Positions 1-9,688 of a stretch of 64,000 nucleotides of DNA are shown one piece after another. Origin of the DNA: Bacteroidales bacterium (GTDB lineage Bacteria; Bacteroidota; Bacteroidia; Bacteroidales; F082); contig JAKSMV010000012.1 of assembly GCA_024400425.1 (NCBI GenBank), positions 16,117-80,116 of the forward strand, written 5' to 3'. Numbering within the stretch: position 1 is the first letter of the stretch; every line of letters begins with the position of its first letter. Below the pieces are notes generated by a model. It saw only the letters and a program-made list of their open reading frames with translations. It did not search any database and was not told where the DNA came from. The translations under genes were made by a program, and so were the position numbers.

Positions 1-1308
1 GGTGGAGAGATATACCTGATTCTTCAGAATGCCGCGCTTTTCGATGCACAAAGTCATGATTGGGCCAGTGAAATCGTTCTTCGAGATGATTTGTGCGATG
101 ATATATGGCTCGTCGATATGGTCAATCTTGGTCACTTCGGGCAAACCGCTTGGATTGTGCACCTCAATCATCTCGCCATCAGTCTTATAGCATCTGAACG
201 AGACATTAGGCACCGTGGTGATGACATCCATGTTGAACTCGCGGTCGAGACGTTCCTGGATGATTTCCATGTGAAGCAATCCGAGGAATCCGCAGCGGAA
301 ACCGAAGCCCAAGGCAGCCGACGATTCAGGCTCCCAGACCAACGAAGCATCGTTAAGCTGCAATTTCTCCAACGAGGCACGAAGTTCCTCATAGTCATCG
401 GCATCGACAGGATAGATACCCGCAAAAAGCATCGGCTTCACGTTCTCGAAGCCTGCCACCGGTTCGTCGCAAGGACGTTCGACATGCGTGATGGTATCAC
501 CTACCTTCACCTCCTTCGAGGTCTTGATGCCCGAGATGATATAGCCCACATCGCCAGCCGAGAGCGAGTCTTTAGGCACTTGCTTCAGCTGCAGCACACC
601 GATTTCGTCGGCATTATATTCCTTTCCCGTGGCGAAAAACTTCACGAGGTCGTTGGTGCGCATCGTGCCGTTCATGATGCGGAAATAGGCGATGATGCCA
701 CGGAACGAGTTAAATACCGAGTCGAAAATCAAGGCTTGGAGCGGAGCCTCTGGGTCGCCTTTAGGTGCCGGAATGCGTTCAACGATGGCATCGAGAACGG
801 CAGGAACGCCTTCGCCTGTGCGGGCACTCACCTTTAGGATGTCGCTCGGGTCGCAGCCCAACATGTCCACCATCTGGTCTTCGACGATGTCGATCATGGC
901 ACTATCCATGTCAATCTTGTTCATCACCGGAATGATTTCAAGGTCGTGTTCCAAAGCCGAATAGAGGTTAGCAATCGTCTGAGCCTGAATGCCTTGAGTA
1001 GCATCCACAACAAGCAAAGCTCCTTCGCAAGCAGCGATGGAGCGGCTCACCTCATACGAAAAGTCAACGTGGCCAGGAGTATCGATAAGGTTCAGAGTGT
1101 ATTCCTCACCTTTATAATTATACTTCATCTGGATGGCGTGGCTCTTGATGGTGATGCCACGTTCGCGTTCGAGGTCCATGTTGTCGAGCACCTGGTTGAC
1201 GAGTTCCTTTTGCGAGAGGGTGTTCGTAATCTCAAGCAAACGGTCGGCCAGGGTCGATTTACCATGGTCGATATGCGCTATGATACAAAAGTTTCGTGTA
1301 TTTTTCAT
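1..1308 (-). CDS. lepA: Elongation factor 4 (LepA), 5' part only
   Basis: Ribosome-bound translational GTPase that back-translocates stalled ribosomes. The minus-strand reading starts [20 protein letters not shown], giving the G1 motif AHIDHGKST close to the N-terminus, then RGITIKS (switch I), DTPGHVDF (G3) and NKID (G4). Further on comes the LepA/EF-G-like domain II and the [14 protein letters not shown] signature. 436 codons are present and the frame is open at the window edge; EF4 is usually about 600 residues, so roughly the last 160 are outside. Start chosen at the ATG at 1308 because the G1 motif begins within ten residues. It is divergent from rsh. Confidence 0.97.
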   Translation of the reverse strand, partial: MKNTRNFCIIAHIDHGKSTLADRLLEITNTLSQKELVNQVLDNMDLERERGITIKSHAIQMKYNYKGEEYTLNLIDTPGHVDFSYEVSRSIAACEGALLVVDATQGIQAQTIANLYSALEHDLEIIPVMNKIDMDSAMIDIVEDQMVDMLGCDPSDILKVSARTGEGVPAVLDAIVERIPAPKGDPEAPLQALIFDSVFNSFRGIIAYFRIMNGTMRTNDLVKFFATGKEYNADEIGVLQLKQVPKDSLSAGDVGYIISGIKTSKEVKVGDTITHVERPCDEPVAGFENVKPMLFAGIYPVDADDYEELRASLEKLQLNDASLVWEPESSAALGFGFRCGFLGLLHMEIIQERLDREFNMDVITTVPNVSFRCYKTDGEMIEVHNPSGLPEVTKIDHIDEPYIIAQIISKNDFTGPIMTLCIEKRGILKNQVYLST

Positions 1309-1357
1309 TTGGGCGCAAAAATAGAAAAAAAATAGCGGTTGTAAGAAAGAATTACTC

Positions 1358-1365
1358 TACTTTTG
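1358..1365 (+). promoter_or_regulatory. -7 box of the rsh promoter
   Basis: TACTTTTG matches the Bacteroidetes -7 consensus TAnnTTTG and lies 20 bases before the rsh ATG. The nearest TTG (1339-1341) is a slightly close -33 candidate. Confidence 0.65.
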
Positions 1366-1385
1366 CAATCTAAAAACATTGGAGC

Positions 1386-3575
1386 ATGATAGCTGACACC
1401 TACTCACAAGAAGAACAAGAAGAAATCGAGCGACGACATCGTCGCCTGATTAAATCGTGGCAGACCCGAAAAGAGTCGCAAGACCTCGAAATGGTTGACA
1501 AGGCCTTCTACTTTGCCGTGGAAGCCCACAAGAACCAACGTCGCCGAACGGGCGAACCATACATTTACCACCCCATCGAAGTGGCCACCATTGCCGCCAA
1601 CGACATCGGGTTGGGCCGCACTTCCATCATCTGCGCCCTGCTTCACGACGTTGTGGAGGACACCGAATACACACTCGACGACATCAATGCCATGTTTGGC
1701 GAGAAAGTGGCGCGCGTGGTAGATGGTCTCACCAAGTTCGAAAAGATGGAAGACGTGGAGAGCATGCAAGCCGAGAACTTCAGGAAGATTATCAGCTCGC
1801 TGTCGTACGACATCCGCGTGGTGCTCATCAAGCTTTCCGACCGGTTGCACAACATGCGCACCCTCGACTCGATGCCCAAACACAAGCAGCTGAAAATTGC
1901 CTCCGAAACGCTTTATTTATACGCTCCCCTCGCCTATCGTCTCGGCCTCCATGCCATCAAGACGGAACTGGAAGACCTGGCGCTGAAATACACCGACCCG
2001 ACCATCTACAACAGCATCTGCAAACGCATGGAGGAAGTGCGCGAACAACGCATGAACGAAATGCACAGTTTCATTGTTCCCATCGACGATGAGTTGAAGA
2101 AAAACGGCGTCAATGCACGCATAGTCATCATTGAACGCTCCGTCAACTCGGTATGGAAACGCATGAAAGAGAAGGAGTTGCCTTTCGAAGAACTTTATGG
2201 AGCCTTCATCGTGCGCATCATTGTAGATTGTCCCATCGAACAGGAAAAGATCGAATGTTGGAAGATTTATGCCATCCTGACCAACTGCTATCAGCCTTTC
2301 ACCAAGAAGCTGAAAGACTGGATTTCGTTCCCGAAAGCCAACGGATACGAATCGCTCCATGCCGTGGTGATGAGCAAGACCGGTAATTGGGTTGAAGTGC
2401 AGATACGCAGCCAGCGCATGGAAGAGATTGCCGAGAAAGGCTTTGCCGCCTATTGGAAATACAAGACTGACGAGCGCATCGAGAGCGGTTTCGACGAGTG
2501 GCTCAAGAAAGCGCAAGAGTTCATCAACACCCAGGCCGACAACGCCATCGAATTTGTCGATAACTTCAAGCTCGACCTCTTCTCCGACGAGATTTTCGTC
2601 TTCACGCCTCGTGGCAAGATGATTTCGTTGCCCAAAGGCTCGACTGTCCTCGACATGGCCTATCATATCCACTCTGAAATTGGCGACCACAGCATCGCCG
2701 CCAACGTCAACAACAAGCTGGCTCAACTCAACCATGAGCTTCGCACAGGCGACCAAGTGGAAATCATCACCTCAGAAGCGCAACATCCTCAAGAGAAATG
2801 GTTTGAGTTTCTCGTCACGGCCAATGCCAAGTCGAAGCTAAAGGAAGGCATCAAGGAATACCGGCGCTCGTTCCGCGACGAAGGCGAAGCCAAGTTCAAC
2901 GAAATCATGCAAAAGATTGGCCTCGACCCATCGAAAGCCAACCGTGCCAAGATTATGGAAGAAGAGCACCTCAACAGTACCATCGACTTCCTCTATTTCG
3001 TGGCGACGGGCAAAATCGACGAGAACATCATCCGCAGCATACTGAAACCACAGTCTGGCGGCAACACCTTTGTACGCTATATCACCTTCGGCCTTTTGGG
3101 CAACAACACGAAAGACAAAGACAAGGCTAATACGGACACGCTTTCATCGTCGGGCGAGTTCGACTTCAACGTGGCCACTTGCTGCAACCCTATCCCTGGC
3201 GATGATGTGATAGCCTTCAATTTCCCAGGCGAGCCGCTGCAGATTCACCGCAGCAACTGTCCGAAAGCCATTCAGCTTTCAGCCCGCTACGGCAACAACA
3301 TCGTGAAGGCCAAATGGCAACCCAAGAGCGAAATCGCCTTCCTTGCCGAGCTGAAAATCACCGCTTTAGATACTGCAGGCTTGCTCAACCGCATGACCGA
3401 CCTGCTCTCCAACGAGATGAAGCTCAATCTTCATTCACTTCACATGGAAGCCAAGCAAGACCTCGTGGAAGCCAGTCTCTCCATCTTCGTGCACAACACC
3501 AACGAACTCGACAATTTGATTGATAAACTAAACAAAATCAAGGAAGTACAGAAAGTGGTCAGAAAAAACAAATAA
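1386..3575 (+). CDS. Bifunctional (p)ppGpp synthetase/hydrolase, RelA/SpoT family
   Basis: 729-residue long RSH enzyme of the stringent response. An N-terminal HD hydrolase domain has an intact HDVVEDT motif (H87, D88), which suggests hydrolase activity is kept. The synthetase domain follows (about 235-350, with YESLHAVV and VEVQIRS motifs). Then comes a TGS domain (about 385-450, DEIFVFTPRGKMISLPKG), a helical and zinc-finger-type region with ATCCNPIPGDD, and a C-terminal ACT domain (about 655-725). Length is normal for the family. The gene stands alone with its own promoter, divergent from lepA and upstream of a Fur-family gene. Bacteroidetes often have a second RSH, so whether this is the RelA-like or SpoT-like paralogue is not settled here. 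Confidence 0.95.
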   Translation: MIADTYSQEEQEEIERRHRRLIKSWQTRKESQDLEMVDKAFYFAVEAHKNQRRRTGEPYIYHPIEVATIAANDIGLGRTSIICALLHDVVEDTEYTLDDINAMFGEKVARVVDGLTKFEKMEDVESMQAENFRKIISSLSYDIRVVLIKLSDRLHNMRTLDSMPKHKQLKIASETLYLYAPLAYRLGLHAIKTELEDLALKYTDPTIYNSICKRMEEVREQRMNEMHSFIVPIDDELKKNGVNARIVIIERSVNSVWKRMKEKELPFEELYGAFIVRIIVDCPIEQEKIECWKIYAILTNCYQPFTKKLKDWISFPKANGYESLHAVVMSKTGNWVEVQIRSQRMEEIAEKGFAAYWKYKTDERIESGFDEWLKKAQEFINTQADNAIEFVDNFKLDLFSDEIFVFTPRGKMISLPKGSTVLDMAYHIHSEIGDHSIAANVNNKLAQLNHELRTGDQVEIITSEAQHPQEKWFEFLVTANAKSKLKEGIKEYRRSFRDEGEAKFNEIMQKIGLDPSKANRAKIMEEEHLNSTIDFLYFVATGKIDENIIRSILKPQSGGNTFVRYITFGLLGNNTKDKDKANTDTLSSSGEFDFNVATCCNPIPGDDVIAFNFPGEPLQIHRSNCPKAIQLSARYGNNIVKAKWQPKSEIAFLAELKITALDTAGLLNRMTDLLSNEMKLNLHSLHMEAKQDLVEASLSIFVHNTNELDNLIDKLNKIKEVQKVVRKNK

Positions 3576-3615
3576 TGATTTAACAATCAACTGACCCGCA
3601 TTCAGTTTTTAGTAT

Positions 3616-3623
3616 TATCTTTG
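3616..3623 (+). promoter_or_regulatory. -7 box of the fur promoter
   Basis: TATCTTTG fits TAnnTTTG and lies 24 bases before the GTG start of the Fur-family gene. Confidence 0.6.
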
Positions 3624-3647
3624 CCGAAACATTAGTCAAAGAATAGA

Positions 3648-4148
3648 GTGAAAGAGCCTATCGATAGTACTTACTTGACCGTCAAGAAGATTTTCATCGA
3701 TTATCTTCAGCAGATGAAGCTTCGCAAGACGCCAGAGCGTTTTGCCATCTTGAGAGAGATATATTCGACCAATAGTCATTTCGACATCGACTCGCTATAC
3801 AACCAGATGAAGAACAACAAATATCTGGTCAGTCGCGCAACATTGTATAACACAATGGAATTGCTTCTGGATAGCGGGTTGGTCATCAAGCACCAATTCG
3901 GGCACAACTGCTCGCAATACGAAAAATCATACAAGTTCCGCCAGCACGACCATTTCATCGATGTGGAAGACAACACCGTGCTCGAATTCTGCGACCCTCG
4001 CATTCTGGAAATCCAAAAGTCGATTGAAGAGCAGTTTGGCGTCGAGATTACGCACCATTCCTTGACGTTTTATGGGAGGAAGAAAGTGGAAAGCGAAAAG
4101 TTGAAAGATAAAAGTAGAGACGTCGATTCATCGCGTCTCAACACTTAG
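3648..4148 (+). CDS. Fur-family transcriptional regulator
   Basis: 166-residue metal- or peroxide-responsive repressor family member. The winged helix is recognisable by RKTPERFAILREIY near residue 26 and by LVSRATLYNTMELLLDSGLV. The metal region HDHF is present, but the usual first CxxC pair after it is replaced by DVED (HDHFIDVEDNTVLEFC), so the structural zinc site may be missing or rearranged. Start is GTG at 3648, set between the -7 box and the conserved domain; a later ATG would cut into the N-terminal helix. The last dozen residues are encoded by a short palindromic repeat and look like an acquired tail. Which metal or signal it senses cannot be told. Confidence 0.85.
   Translation: MKEPIDSTYLTVKKIFIDYLQQMKLRKTPERFAILREIYSTNSHFDIDSLYNQMKNNKYLVSRATLYNTMELLLDSGLVIKHQFGHNCSQYEKSYKFRQHDHFIDVEDNTVLEFCDPRILEIQKSIEEQFGVEITHHSLTFYGRKKVESEKLKDKSRDVDSSRLNT
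4114..4142. repeat. Short palindromic repeat, imperfect copy 1
   Basis: Begins GTAGAGACG and ends CGTCTC; it is the same palindrome family as 9689-9716 and 48239-48262. It covers the stop-proximal codons of the Fur-family gene. A further half copy (GATTCATCGCGTC) follows at about 4150. Confidence 0.75.
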
Positions 4149-4214
4149 ATTCATCGCGTCACACCACATAGTCAACAAAACGCACAGTCACACAGTCAAA
4201 TAACAAAATCAGTA

Positions 4215-5498
4215 ATGAACAAATTAGATATACTTCTCGGATTACAATGGGGCGACGAAGGCAAAGGAAAAGTCGTTGATGCCCTGACCCCGAATTACGA
4301 CATCGTTGCACGTTTTCAAGGCGGTCCTAACGCCGGTCACACCATCGAGTTTGGCGGACGCAAATTCGTGTTACACAACATTCCATCAGGCGTGCTGACC
4401 CCAGGCTGCGTCAATGTCATCGGTAACGGCGTCATCATCGAACCTCATATATTAAAAGGTGAAATCGAAGGTTTGAACGAAGCGGGTTTCAACCTGAAAG
4501 ACACGCTGATGATTTCGAACCGCGCCCACCTCATTCTGCCTACCCATCGCGCCTTGGACGCTGCCAACGAGAAATCGCTCGGCAAGATGAAAATCGGCTC
4601 GACGCTGAAAGGCATCGGTCCGTGCTACACCGACAAGACCGCACGCAAAGGCTTGCGCATTGGCGACATCAATTCGGTGGAATTCAAGGCCCGTTACAAA
4701 AAGCTGAAAGAATCACATTTACAACAGATTGCATCGCTTGGCTTCGACATGAGTGGTTTCCAACTTGACGGTGTTGACTTTGCCGAATACGAAAAGATGT
4801 GGTTCGAAGGCATCGAATATCTGAAACAATATCAGTTCATTGATAGCGAATATTACATCAACGAGGCATTGGATGCTGGCAAGAAAGTGCTGGCCGAAGG
4901 CGCACAAGGCTCGATGCTCGACATCGAGTTTGGCAGCTATCCTTTCGTCACCTCATCGAATGTGATTGCCGCTGGCGTTTGCTCGGGCTTGGGCATTGCA
5001 CCTAACCGCATCGGAAAGGTCTATGGCATCTTTAAGGCTTACTGCACACGCGTCGGCACGGGTCCCTTCCCTACCGAACTGTTCGATGAGACAGGCGAGA
5101 CATTACGCCAAAACGGCCACGAATTTGGCGCCACCACAGGCCGTCCGCGCCGTTGCGGCTGGCTCGACCTACCCGCGCTGAAATATGCCGTCATGCTCAG
5201 CGGTGTCACCGACTTGATGATGATGAAATCTGATGTCATGGATGAGTTCGAGACCCTGAAAGTGGCTACCGCCTACCGCTACAACGGACAGGAAACCAAG
5301 CATTTGCCTTTCGCTGCCTGCACCGAGACCATGGAGCCCGTCTATACCGAAATCGAAGGATGGAAGCAGAAAATCAACGGCAACATCCCTCAAAAGCTCG
5401 AAGACTACATCCGTTTCATCGAAGATTATGTTGGCGTTCCCATCACTTTCGTCTCATACGGACCTGACCGCACGGAAAGCATGTTCAGAAACAAATAA
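4215..5498 (+). CDS. purA: Adenylosuccinate synthetase
   Basis: Makes adenylosuccinate from IMP, aspartate and GTP, the first committed step to AMP. 427 residues, the normal length. It carries the N-terminal GTP loop LGLQWGDEGKGK, the NAGHT motif at about residue 37 (GGPNAGHTI), GIGPCYTDKTARKG, GTGPFPTEL and TTGRPRRCGWLDL, all signatures of the family. The gene is monocistronic: a hairpin terminator follows directly. Confidence 0.98.
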   Translation: MNKLDILLGLQWGDEGKGKVVDALTPNYDIVARFQGGPNAGHTIEFGGRKFVLHNIPSGVLTPGCVNVIGNGVIIEPHILKGEIEGLNEAGFNLKDTLMISNRAHLILPTHRALDAANEKSLGKMKIGSTLKGIGPCYTDKTARKGLRIGDINSVEFKARYKKLKESHLQQIASLGFDMSGFQLDGVDFAEYEKMWFEGIEYLKQYQFIDSEYYINEALDAGKKVLAEGAQGSMLDIEFGSYPFVTSSNVIAAGVCSGLGIAPNRIGKVYGIFKAYCTRVGTGPFPTELFDETGETLRQNGHEFGATTGRPRRCGWLDLPALKYAVMLSGVTDLMMMKSDVMDEFETLKVATAYRYNGQETKHLPFAACTETMEPVYTEIEGWKQKINGNIPQKLEDYIRFIEDYVGVPITFVSYGPDRTESMFRNK

Positions 5499-5524
5499 GA
5501 AGGATTCACTTCATCGAAATACAC

Positions 5525-5554
5525 AAGGCTGCATCGGAAAATGCGGCCTTTTTT
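5525..5554 (+). terminator. Intrinsic terminator after purA
   Basis: AAGGCTGCAT (5525-5534) pairs with ATGCGGCCTT (5541-5550) with one G-T pair, followed by a run of T. Confidence 0.85.
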
Positions 5555-5561
5555 CGTCAAT

Positions 5562-5677
5562 AAACTTGAAAAGATGTAAAATTTGGCTTGCGATAATCTT
5601 GAAAAGATGTATTTTTGCAGCATAAATAATCTTGAAAAGATGTAAAACAAGGCATTTGATAATCTTGAAAAGCTGCA
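5562..5677 (+). repeat. Four operator-like repeats at exact 33-bp spacing
   Basis: AATCTTGAAAAGATGTA occurs at 5595-5611 and 5628-5644, with one-end variants at 5562-5578 and 5661-5677. Each start is exactly 33 bp after the last. The core ATCTT-GAA-AAGAT is an inverted repeat, as expected for a dimeric DNA-binding protein. Spacers 1 and 3 resemble each other, so the array may have grown by tandem duplication of a 33-bp unit. It straddles the promoter of the following ATPase gene. Confidence 0.85.
5588..5617 (+). promoter_or_regulatory. Promoter inside the 33-bp repeat array
   Basis: TTG (5588-5590) and TATTTTTG (5610-5617) are 19 bp apart and fit the Bacteroidetes -33/-7 pattern. The second repeat overlaps the start of the -7 box and the third covers the likely start site, so a protein bound there should block transcription. 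Confidence 0.75.
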
Positions 5678-5686
5678 TAATAATAT

Positions 5687-7036
5687 ATGAAACGCAAGAT
5701 TTACAACAAGTTACTAAATTGGAAAAATCAAGGAGGGAAAACAGCCGTTTTGGTTGAAGGTGCAAGACGTATCGGGAAGAGTTTCATCGTAGAGGAATTT
5801 GCCCGAAACGAGTACGATTCATACCTGTTCTTAGACTTTAACAAAGCTGCCCCCATCGTTTGGGAATGGTTCGACAACTACCTCAACGATTTGGACACCC
5901 TGCTGACCAACCTTCAAATCCAATACGGCGTAAAACTCACCCCACGGAAATCCGTCATCATTTTTGACGAAGTGCAAATGTGTCCGCGCGCCCGCTCCGC
6001 CATCAAATACCTTGTCGCTGATGGCCGGTTTGACTATATTGAAACAGGCTCGCTCATCAGCATCAAAAAGAATGTCAAGGACATCGTCATCCCATCAGAA
6101 GAAGAATCAATACCGATGTATCCTATGGATTTCGAAGAATTTCTTTGGGCCATGGGCAATGAAATGCTGATGCCATTCATAAAACTCTGTTTTGAAAAAA
6201 GACAACCTTTAGGCGGGGGCCTTCACCGCAAAGCTATCGACTATTTCCGCACCTACATGATTATTGGCGGGATGCCTCAAGCTGTACTTAAATATGTGGA
6301 GACCAAGGATTTCGAGCAAGTTGACCGCATCAAACGCAACATCCTTCAGATTTACCGCAACGACATTGCAAAATATGCCACCGATGTAGAATTAAAGGTA
6401 AAAAGCATTTTCGACGAACTGCCTGCACAATTGCAAAAACACGAAAAGAAATTCCGTCTTTCCGCCCTACAGCCAGGTGCGTCATATCGCGATTATTACG
6501 ATGCTTTCTTCTGGTTGTCAGATGCTTCCATTATCAATGTTTGTTACGGTTGCACGGCTCCCAACATCGGTTTGCGTCTGAACATGGAACGCAACACCTT
6601 GAAATGCTATATGGGCGATACCGGACTGCTCATCAGCCATGCCTTCGATGAAAAAGGACGCACGCCAACCGAAATTTACCAAAAGCTCATCCTTGGCAAA
6701 CTCGAAGTCAACGAAGGCATGCTCATCGAAAATATTGTAGCGCAAATGCTCACGGCAAGCGGGCACAAACTTTATTTTTACAGCAATTCTGACCGTGACA
6801 ACGCCGACGAACGGATGGAAATCGATTTTCTGACCGCAAAAAGCAATTTGACAACGAGACATAACATCACACCTATCGAAGTGAAATCATCGCAACGATA
6901 CACGCTTTCCTCACTGCGCAAATGCATCAAAAAATTCGGGAACTACCTCACCGAACCTTGCGTCATCCATGCCGCTGACCTAAAGGAAGAAGATGGCATC
7001 CTGTTTCTCCCCATTTACATGACACCTTTTTTATAA
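5687..7036 (+). CDS. AAA-type ATPase with C-terminal DUF4143/nuclease-like domain (COG1373)
   Basis: 449 residues. Walker A is EGARRIGKS (about 21-29) and Walker B is SVIIFDEVQ (about 89-97). The middle has the YPMDFEEFL and YMIIGGMPQAV motifs typical of this family. The C-terminus (about 378-420) has MEIDFL ... ITPIEVKSS, a PD-(D/E)xK-like pattern. These proteins are very common in Bacteroidales, often in many copies; their role is unknown, with defence or mobile-element links suggested. The gene stands alone behind the 33-bp operator array, which argues for tight, possibly self-made, control. The function call is by family only. Confidence 0.85.
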   Translation: MKRKIYNKLLNWKNQGGKTAVLVEGARRIGKSFIVEEFARNEYDSYLFLDFNKAAPIVWEWFDNYLNDLDTLLTNLQIQYGVKLTPRKSVIIFDEVQMCPRARSAIKYLVADGRFDYIETGSLISIKKNVKDIVIPSEEESIPMYPMDFEEFLWAMGNEMLMPFIKLCFEKRQPLGGGLHRKAIDYFRTYMIIGGMPQAVLKYVETKDFEQVDRIKRNILQIYRNDIAKYATDVELKVKSIFDELPAQLQKHEKKFRLSALQPGASYRDYYDAFFWLSDASIINVCYGCTAPNIGLRLNMERNTLKCYMGDTGLLISHAFDEKGRTPTEIYQKLILGKLEVNEGMLIENIVAQMLTASGHKLYFYSNSDRDNADERMEIDFLTAKSNLTTRHNITPIEVKSSQRYTLSSLRKCIKKFGNYLTEPCVIHAADLKEEDGILFLPIYMTPFL

Positions 7037-7053
7037 ATTAAATACAAATCACT

Positions 7054-9684
7054 ATGAAAACCATACACTTACTACCCATCACGCTTCTGCTGATTTTCGC
7101 TTCCTGCACACAAAAGGAAACCCATTTCATCAGCGACCCTCAGCAACGCGCCAATGTGGAAGCCGACCTCAACAAAAAGATGAGCTTGCTGCCCAATGGC
7201 GACCTGTTCAGCATCTTCGACACCGAATTGAGTACCAAAGAACGCGAAGCGCTCCAGTTCCTCTACGCCTATATGCCCATCGGCGACATCACCGACTACA
7301 GCGGCGAATACTACAAGAACAACATCGACATCGCCTTCCGCGCCAAGGAAGAGATGCCTTGGGGCAGCGCGATTCCCGAACGCGAGTTCAACCACTTCGT
7401 TGTGCCCGTGCGCACCAATAACGAGAATCTCGATGACTTCAGAACCACCTATTATGAAGAATTAAAAGCTCGTGTAAAAAATCTTAGCCTCTACGATGCC
7501 ATCCTCGAAGTGAACCATTGGTGCCACGAAAAAGCCAACTACAAAGGTAGCGACTCGCGCACCAGTTCACCCATGGCCACCATAAAGACCTCGTGGGGCC
7601 GCTGCGGCGAAGAGTCAACCTTCCTCGTCACAGCACTGCGCACCGTGGGCATTCCTGCCCGACAGGTCTATACCCCACGCTGGGCACACTGCGATGACAA
7701 TCACGCTTGGGTGGAAGCCTACGTGGATGGCGGCTGGCACTTCCTGGGTGCCTGCGAACCCGAACCCGTCCTCGACCTTGGTTGGTTCAACGAACCTGCA
7801 TCGCGTGCCTTGCTGCTGCACACGCGTGTCTTTGGCCGCTATTATGGTCCGGAAGAAGTGATTGAGCGCACCGAAAACCATACCGAAATCAACGTGGTTG
7901 ACAACTATGGCGACACCTCAAAGACCAACTTCAAAGTCGTGGATACTGAAGGGGCGCCACAAGGCAACATCACCGTAGAATTCAAGATCTACAACTACGC
8001 CGAGTTTTGCACCGTCGTCACGAAACAGACTGACGAGAACGGCGAGACCTGGCTCACATCAGGCTTAGGCTGCATGATGGCATACGCCGCCAACAACGGG
8101 AAGTTCGGTTTCCAAGTATTCAAGTCGGGCGAAACCGACAATGTCACCATCGTCCTTGACCACGAAGAAGGCCTTTGCGAAACCCTTGACTTCGACATAA
8201 TTCCGCCTGTCGCCAACCCAAAAATGCCTGAAGTCAGCGAGGAGATGAGAGCCGAAAACGACCGACTCGGTTCCATGGAAGACTCCATCCGCAACGCCTA
8301 CATCGCTTCATGCAAGCAAAACCAGCAACAGCTGATTGCCAACACAGGCAACAAGAGCCTTTGCAGCATCTACGAAAAAAGTTGGGGCAACTACCAAACC
8401 ATTGCCGATTTCATGAAATACGCCGAAGGCAAAGGACAGTTCAACAAGGCCCTCGACCTGCTGCAGAACATCTCCGACAAAGACCTACGCGACGTCAGCT
8501 TAGAAGTTCTCATCGACCACCTCGACTTCACCGCCGACCAAGACAGCGAACTCTTTGCACAATTCATCCTCAACCCACGTGTCAGCAACGAGATGATTCG
8601 TCCCTACAAGGAAGAATTTTCGAAGTTCTTCAGCCAAGAAGAAGCCGATGCTTTCAGGGCTGACCCTCAAAGACTGATTGATTGGGTGAAGCAAAACATC
8701 ACCATCAACGAAGCCTTGAACATCAGGCAGATACCTATTTTCCCAACCGGTGTGCTGAAAGTCCGTGTAGCCGACAGTCATTCGCGCGACATCTTCTTTG
8801 TGGCCATGGCACGCAGTCTGGGCATCGCCGCACAAGTCAATCCCGTGACAGGCAAAGTGCAATACTACAACGGAGCCTGGACTCCCGTCGATTTCGAAGC
8901 CTCGAAGCCCATCACCAACGCCACAGGATATCTCGATATCCACTATGAAGGCACCGCTGTGGCCGACCCGAAATACTACACCCATTTCAGCATCAAGAGA
9001 TTCAACGGCAACAGCTTCGACCTTTTGGCCTACGATGCCAAAGACCCGGGCATCGACGACGGCATGACACTTTCAAGTTTCGACCACCCAACGCCTTTAG
9101 ATGCAGGCTATTACATCCTCACTTCAGGCACCCGTCTGAGCAACGGCACCGCCTTGACCCACAGCGAGTTCTTCACTATCCGCGAAGGCGAAACTACCAC
9201 GGTCAGCCTCATCTTGCGGCAACCCGTCAACGGGGTGAGCACTATCGGGAACTTCAATGCCGAAAGCCGCTTCAACTTGGCCGAAACCGGAGAAGAAAAG
9301 AGCGTACTCAACATCTCGGGACGCAACTTCTACATCCTCGGCATCCTTGACCAAGGCAGCGAGCCAACGACACATGCCATGCAAGACATCTCCGCTTTCA
9401 GGAACGATTTCGAGAACTGCGGTTTGCAGATGCTCTTCATGTTCAACAACAACGAAGACTTTTCGAAATTCAAACTGAAGAATTTCAACGAATTGCCCAA
9501 CAACATCACCTACGGCATCAACCCAGGCACGATGTTAGACGAAATCGTCAGCAACCTGCATCTGACCAATGCCAACCTGCCTGTTTTCATCATTGCCAAC
9601 TCAAACAACGAAGTGGTCTTCGTCAGCCAAGGCTACACCATCGGCTTAGGCGAACAGTTGCTGAAGGTGGTGAAAATGTTATAA
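7054..9684 (+). CDS. Transglutaminase-like domain lipoprotein
   Basis: 876-residue envelope protein. The N-terminus MKTIHLLPITLLLIFASC is a lipoprotein signal with lipobox Cys18. A transglutaminase/protease-like core follows, with GRCGEES (Cys184), DDNHAWVE (His217) and an Asp about 20 residues later (VLDLGW), the usual Cys-His-Asp triad. A carboxypeptidase-regulatory-like beta domain comes next (about 285-365). A second, degenerate transglutaminase-like stretch (about 570-630: RVADSHSRDIFFVAMARSLGI) lacks the Cys. The end (about 760-876) looks thioredoxin-like but without CxxC. It starts 17 bp after the ATPase gene, so partial co-transcription is possible. Substrate unknown. Confidence 0.85.
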   Translation: MKTIHLLPITLLLIFASCTQKETHFISDPQQRANVEADLNKKMSLLPNGDLFSIFDTELSTKEREALQFLYAYMPIGDITDYSGEYYKNNIDIAFRAKEEMPWGSAIPEREFNHFVVPVRTNNENLDDFRTTYYEELKARVKNLSLYDAILEVNHWCHEKANYKGSDSRTSSPMATIKTSWGRCGEESTFLVTALRTVGIPARQVYTPRWAHCDDNHAWVEAYVDGGWHFLGACEPEPVLDLGWFNEPASRALLLHTRVFGRYYGPEEVIERTENHTEINVVDNYGDTSKTNFKVVDTEGAPQGNITVEFKIYNYAEFCTVVTKQTDENGETWLTSGLGCMMAYAANNGKFGFQVFKSGETDNVTIVLDHEEGLCETLDFDIIPPVANPKMPEVSEEMRAENDRLGSMEDSIRNAYIASCKQNQQQLIANTGNKSLCSIYEKSWGNYQTIADFMKYAEGKGQFNKALDLLQNISDKDLRDVSLEVLIDHLDFTADQDSELFAQFILNPRVSNEMIRPYKEEFSKFFSQEEADAFRADPQRLIDWVKQNITINEALNIRQIPIFPTGVLKVRVADSHSRDIFFVAMARSLGIAAQVNPVTGKVQYYNGAWTPVDFEASKPITNATGYLDIHYEGTAVADPKYYTHFSIKRFNGNSFDLLAYDAKDPGIDDGMTLSSFDHPTPLDAGYYILTSGTRLSNGTALTHSEFFTIREGETTTVSLILRQPVNGVSTIGNFNAESRFNLAETGEEKSVLNISGRNFYILGILDQGSEPTTHAMQDISAFRNDFENCGLQMLFMFNNNEDFSKFKLKNFNELPNNITYGINPGTMLDEIVSNLHLTNANLPVFIIANSNNEVVFVSQGYTIGLGEQLLKVVKML

Positions 9685-9688
9685 AAAA

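Noticed and set aside
1917..2756. 279-codon minus-strand frame opposite rsh
   Set aside because: Shadow of the RelA/SpoT gene; no promoter, no ribosome-binding site and no recognisable family.
5562..5677. CRISPR-like array
   Set aside because: 17-bp repeats with 16-bp spacers are too short, spacers 1 and 3 are alike, and no cas genes are near; a promoter lies inside.
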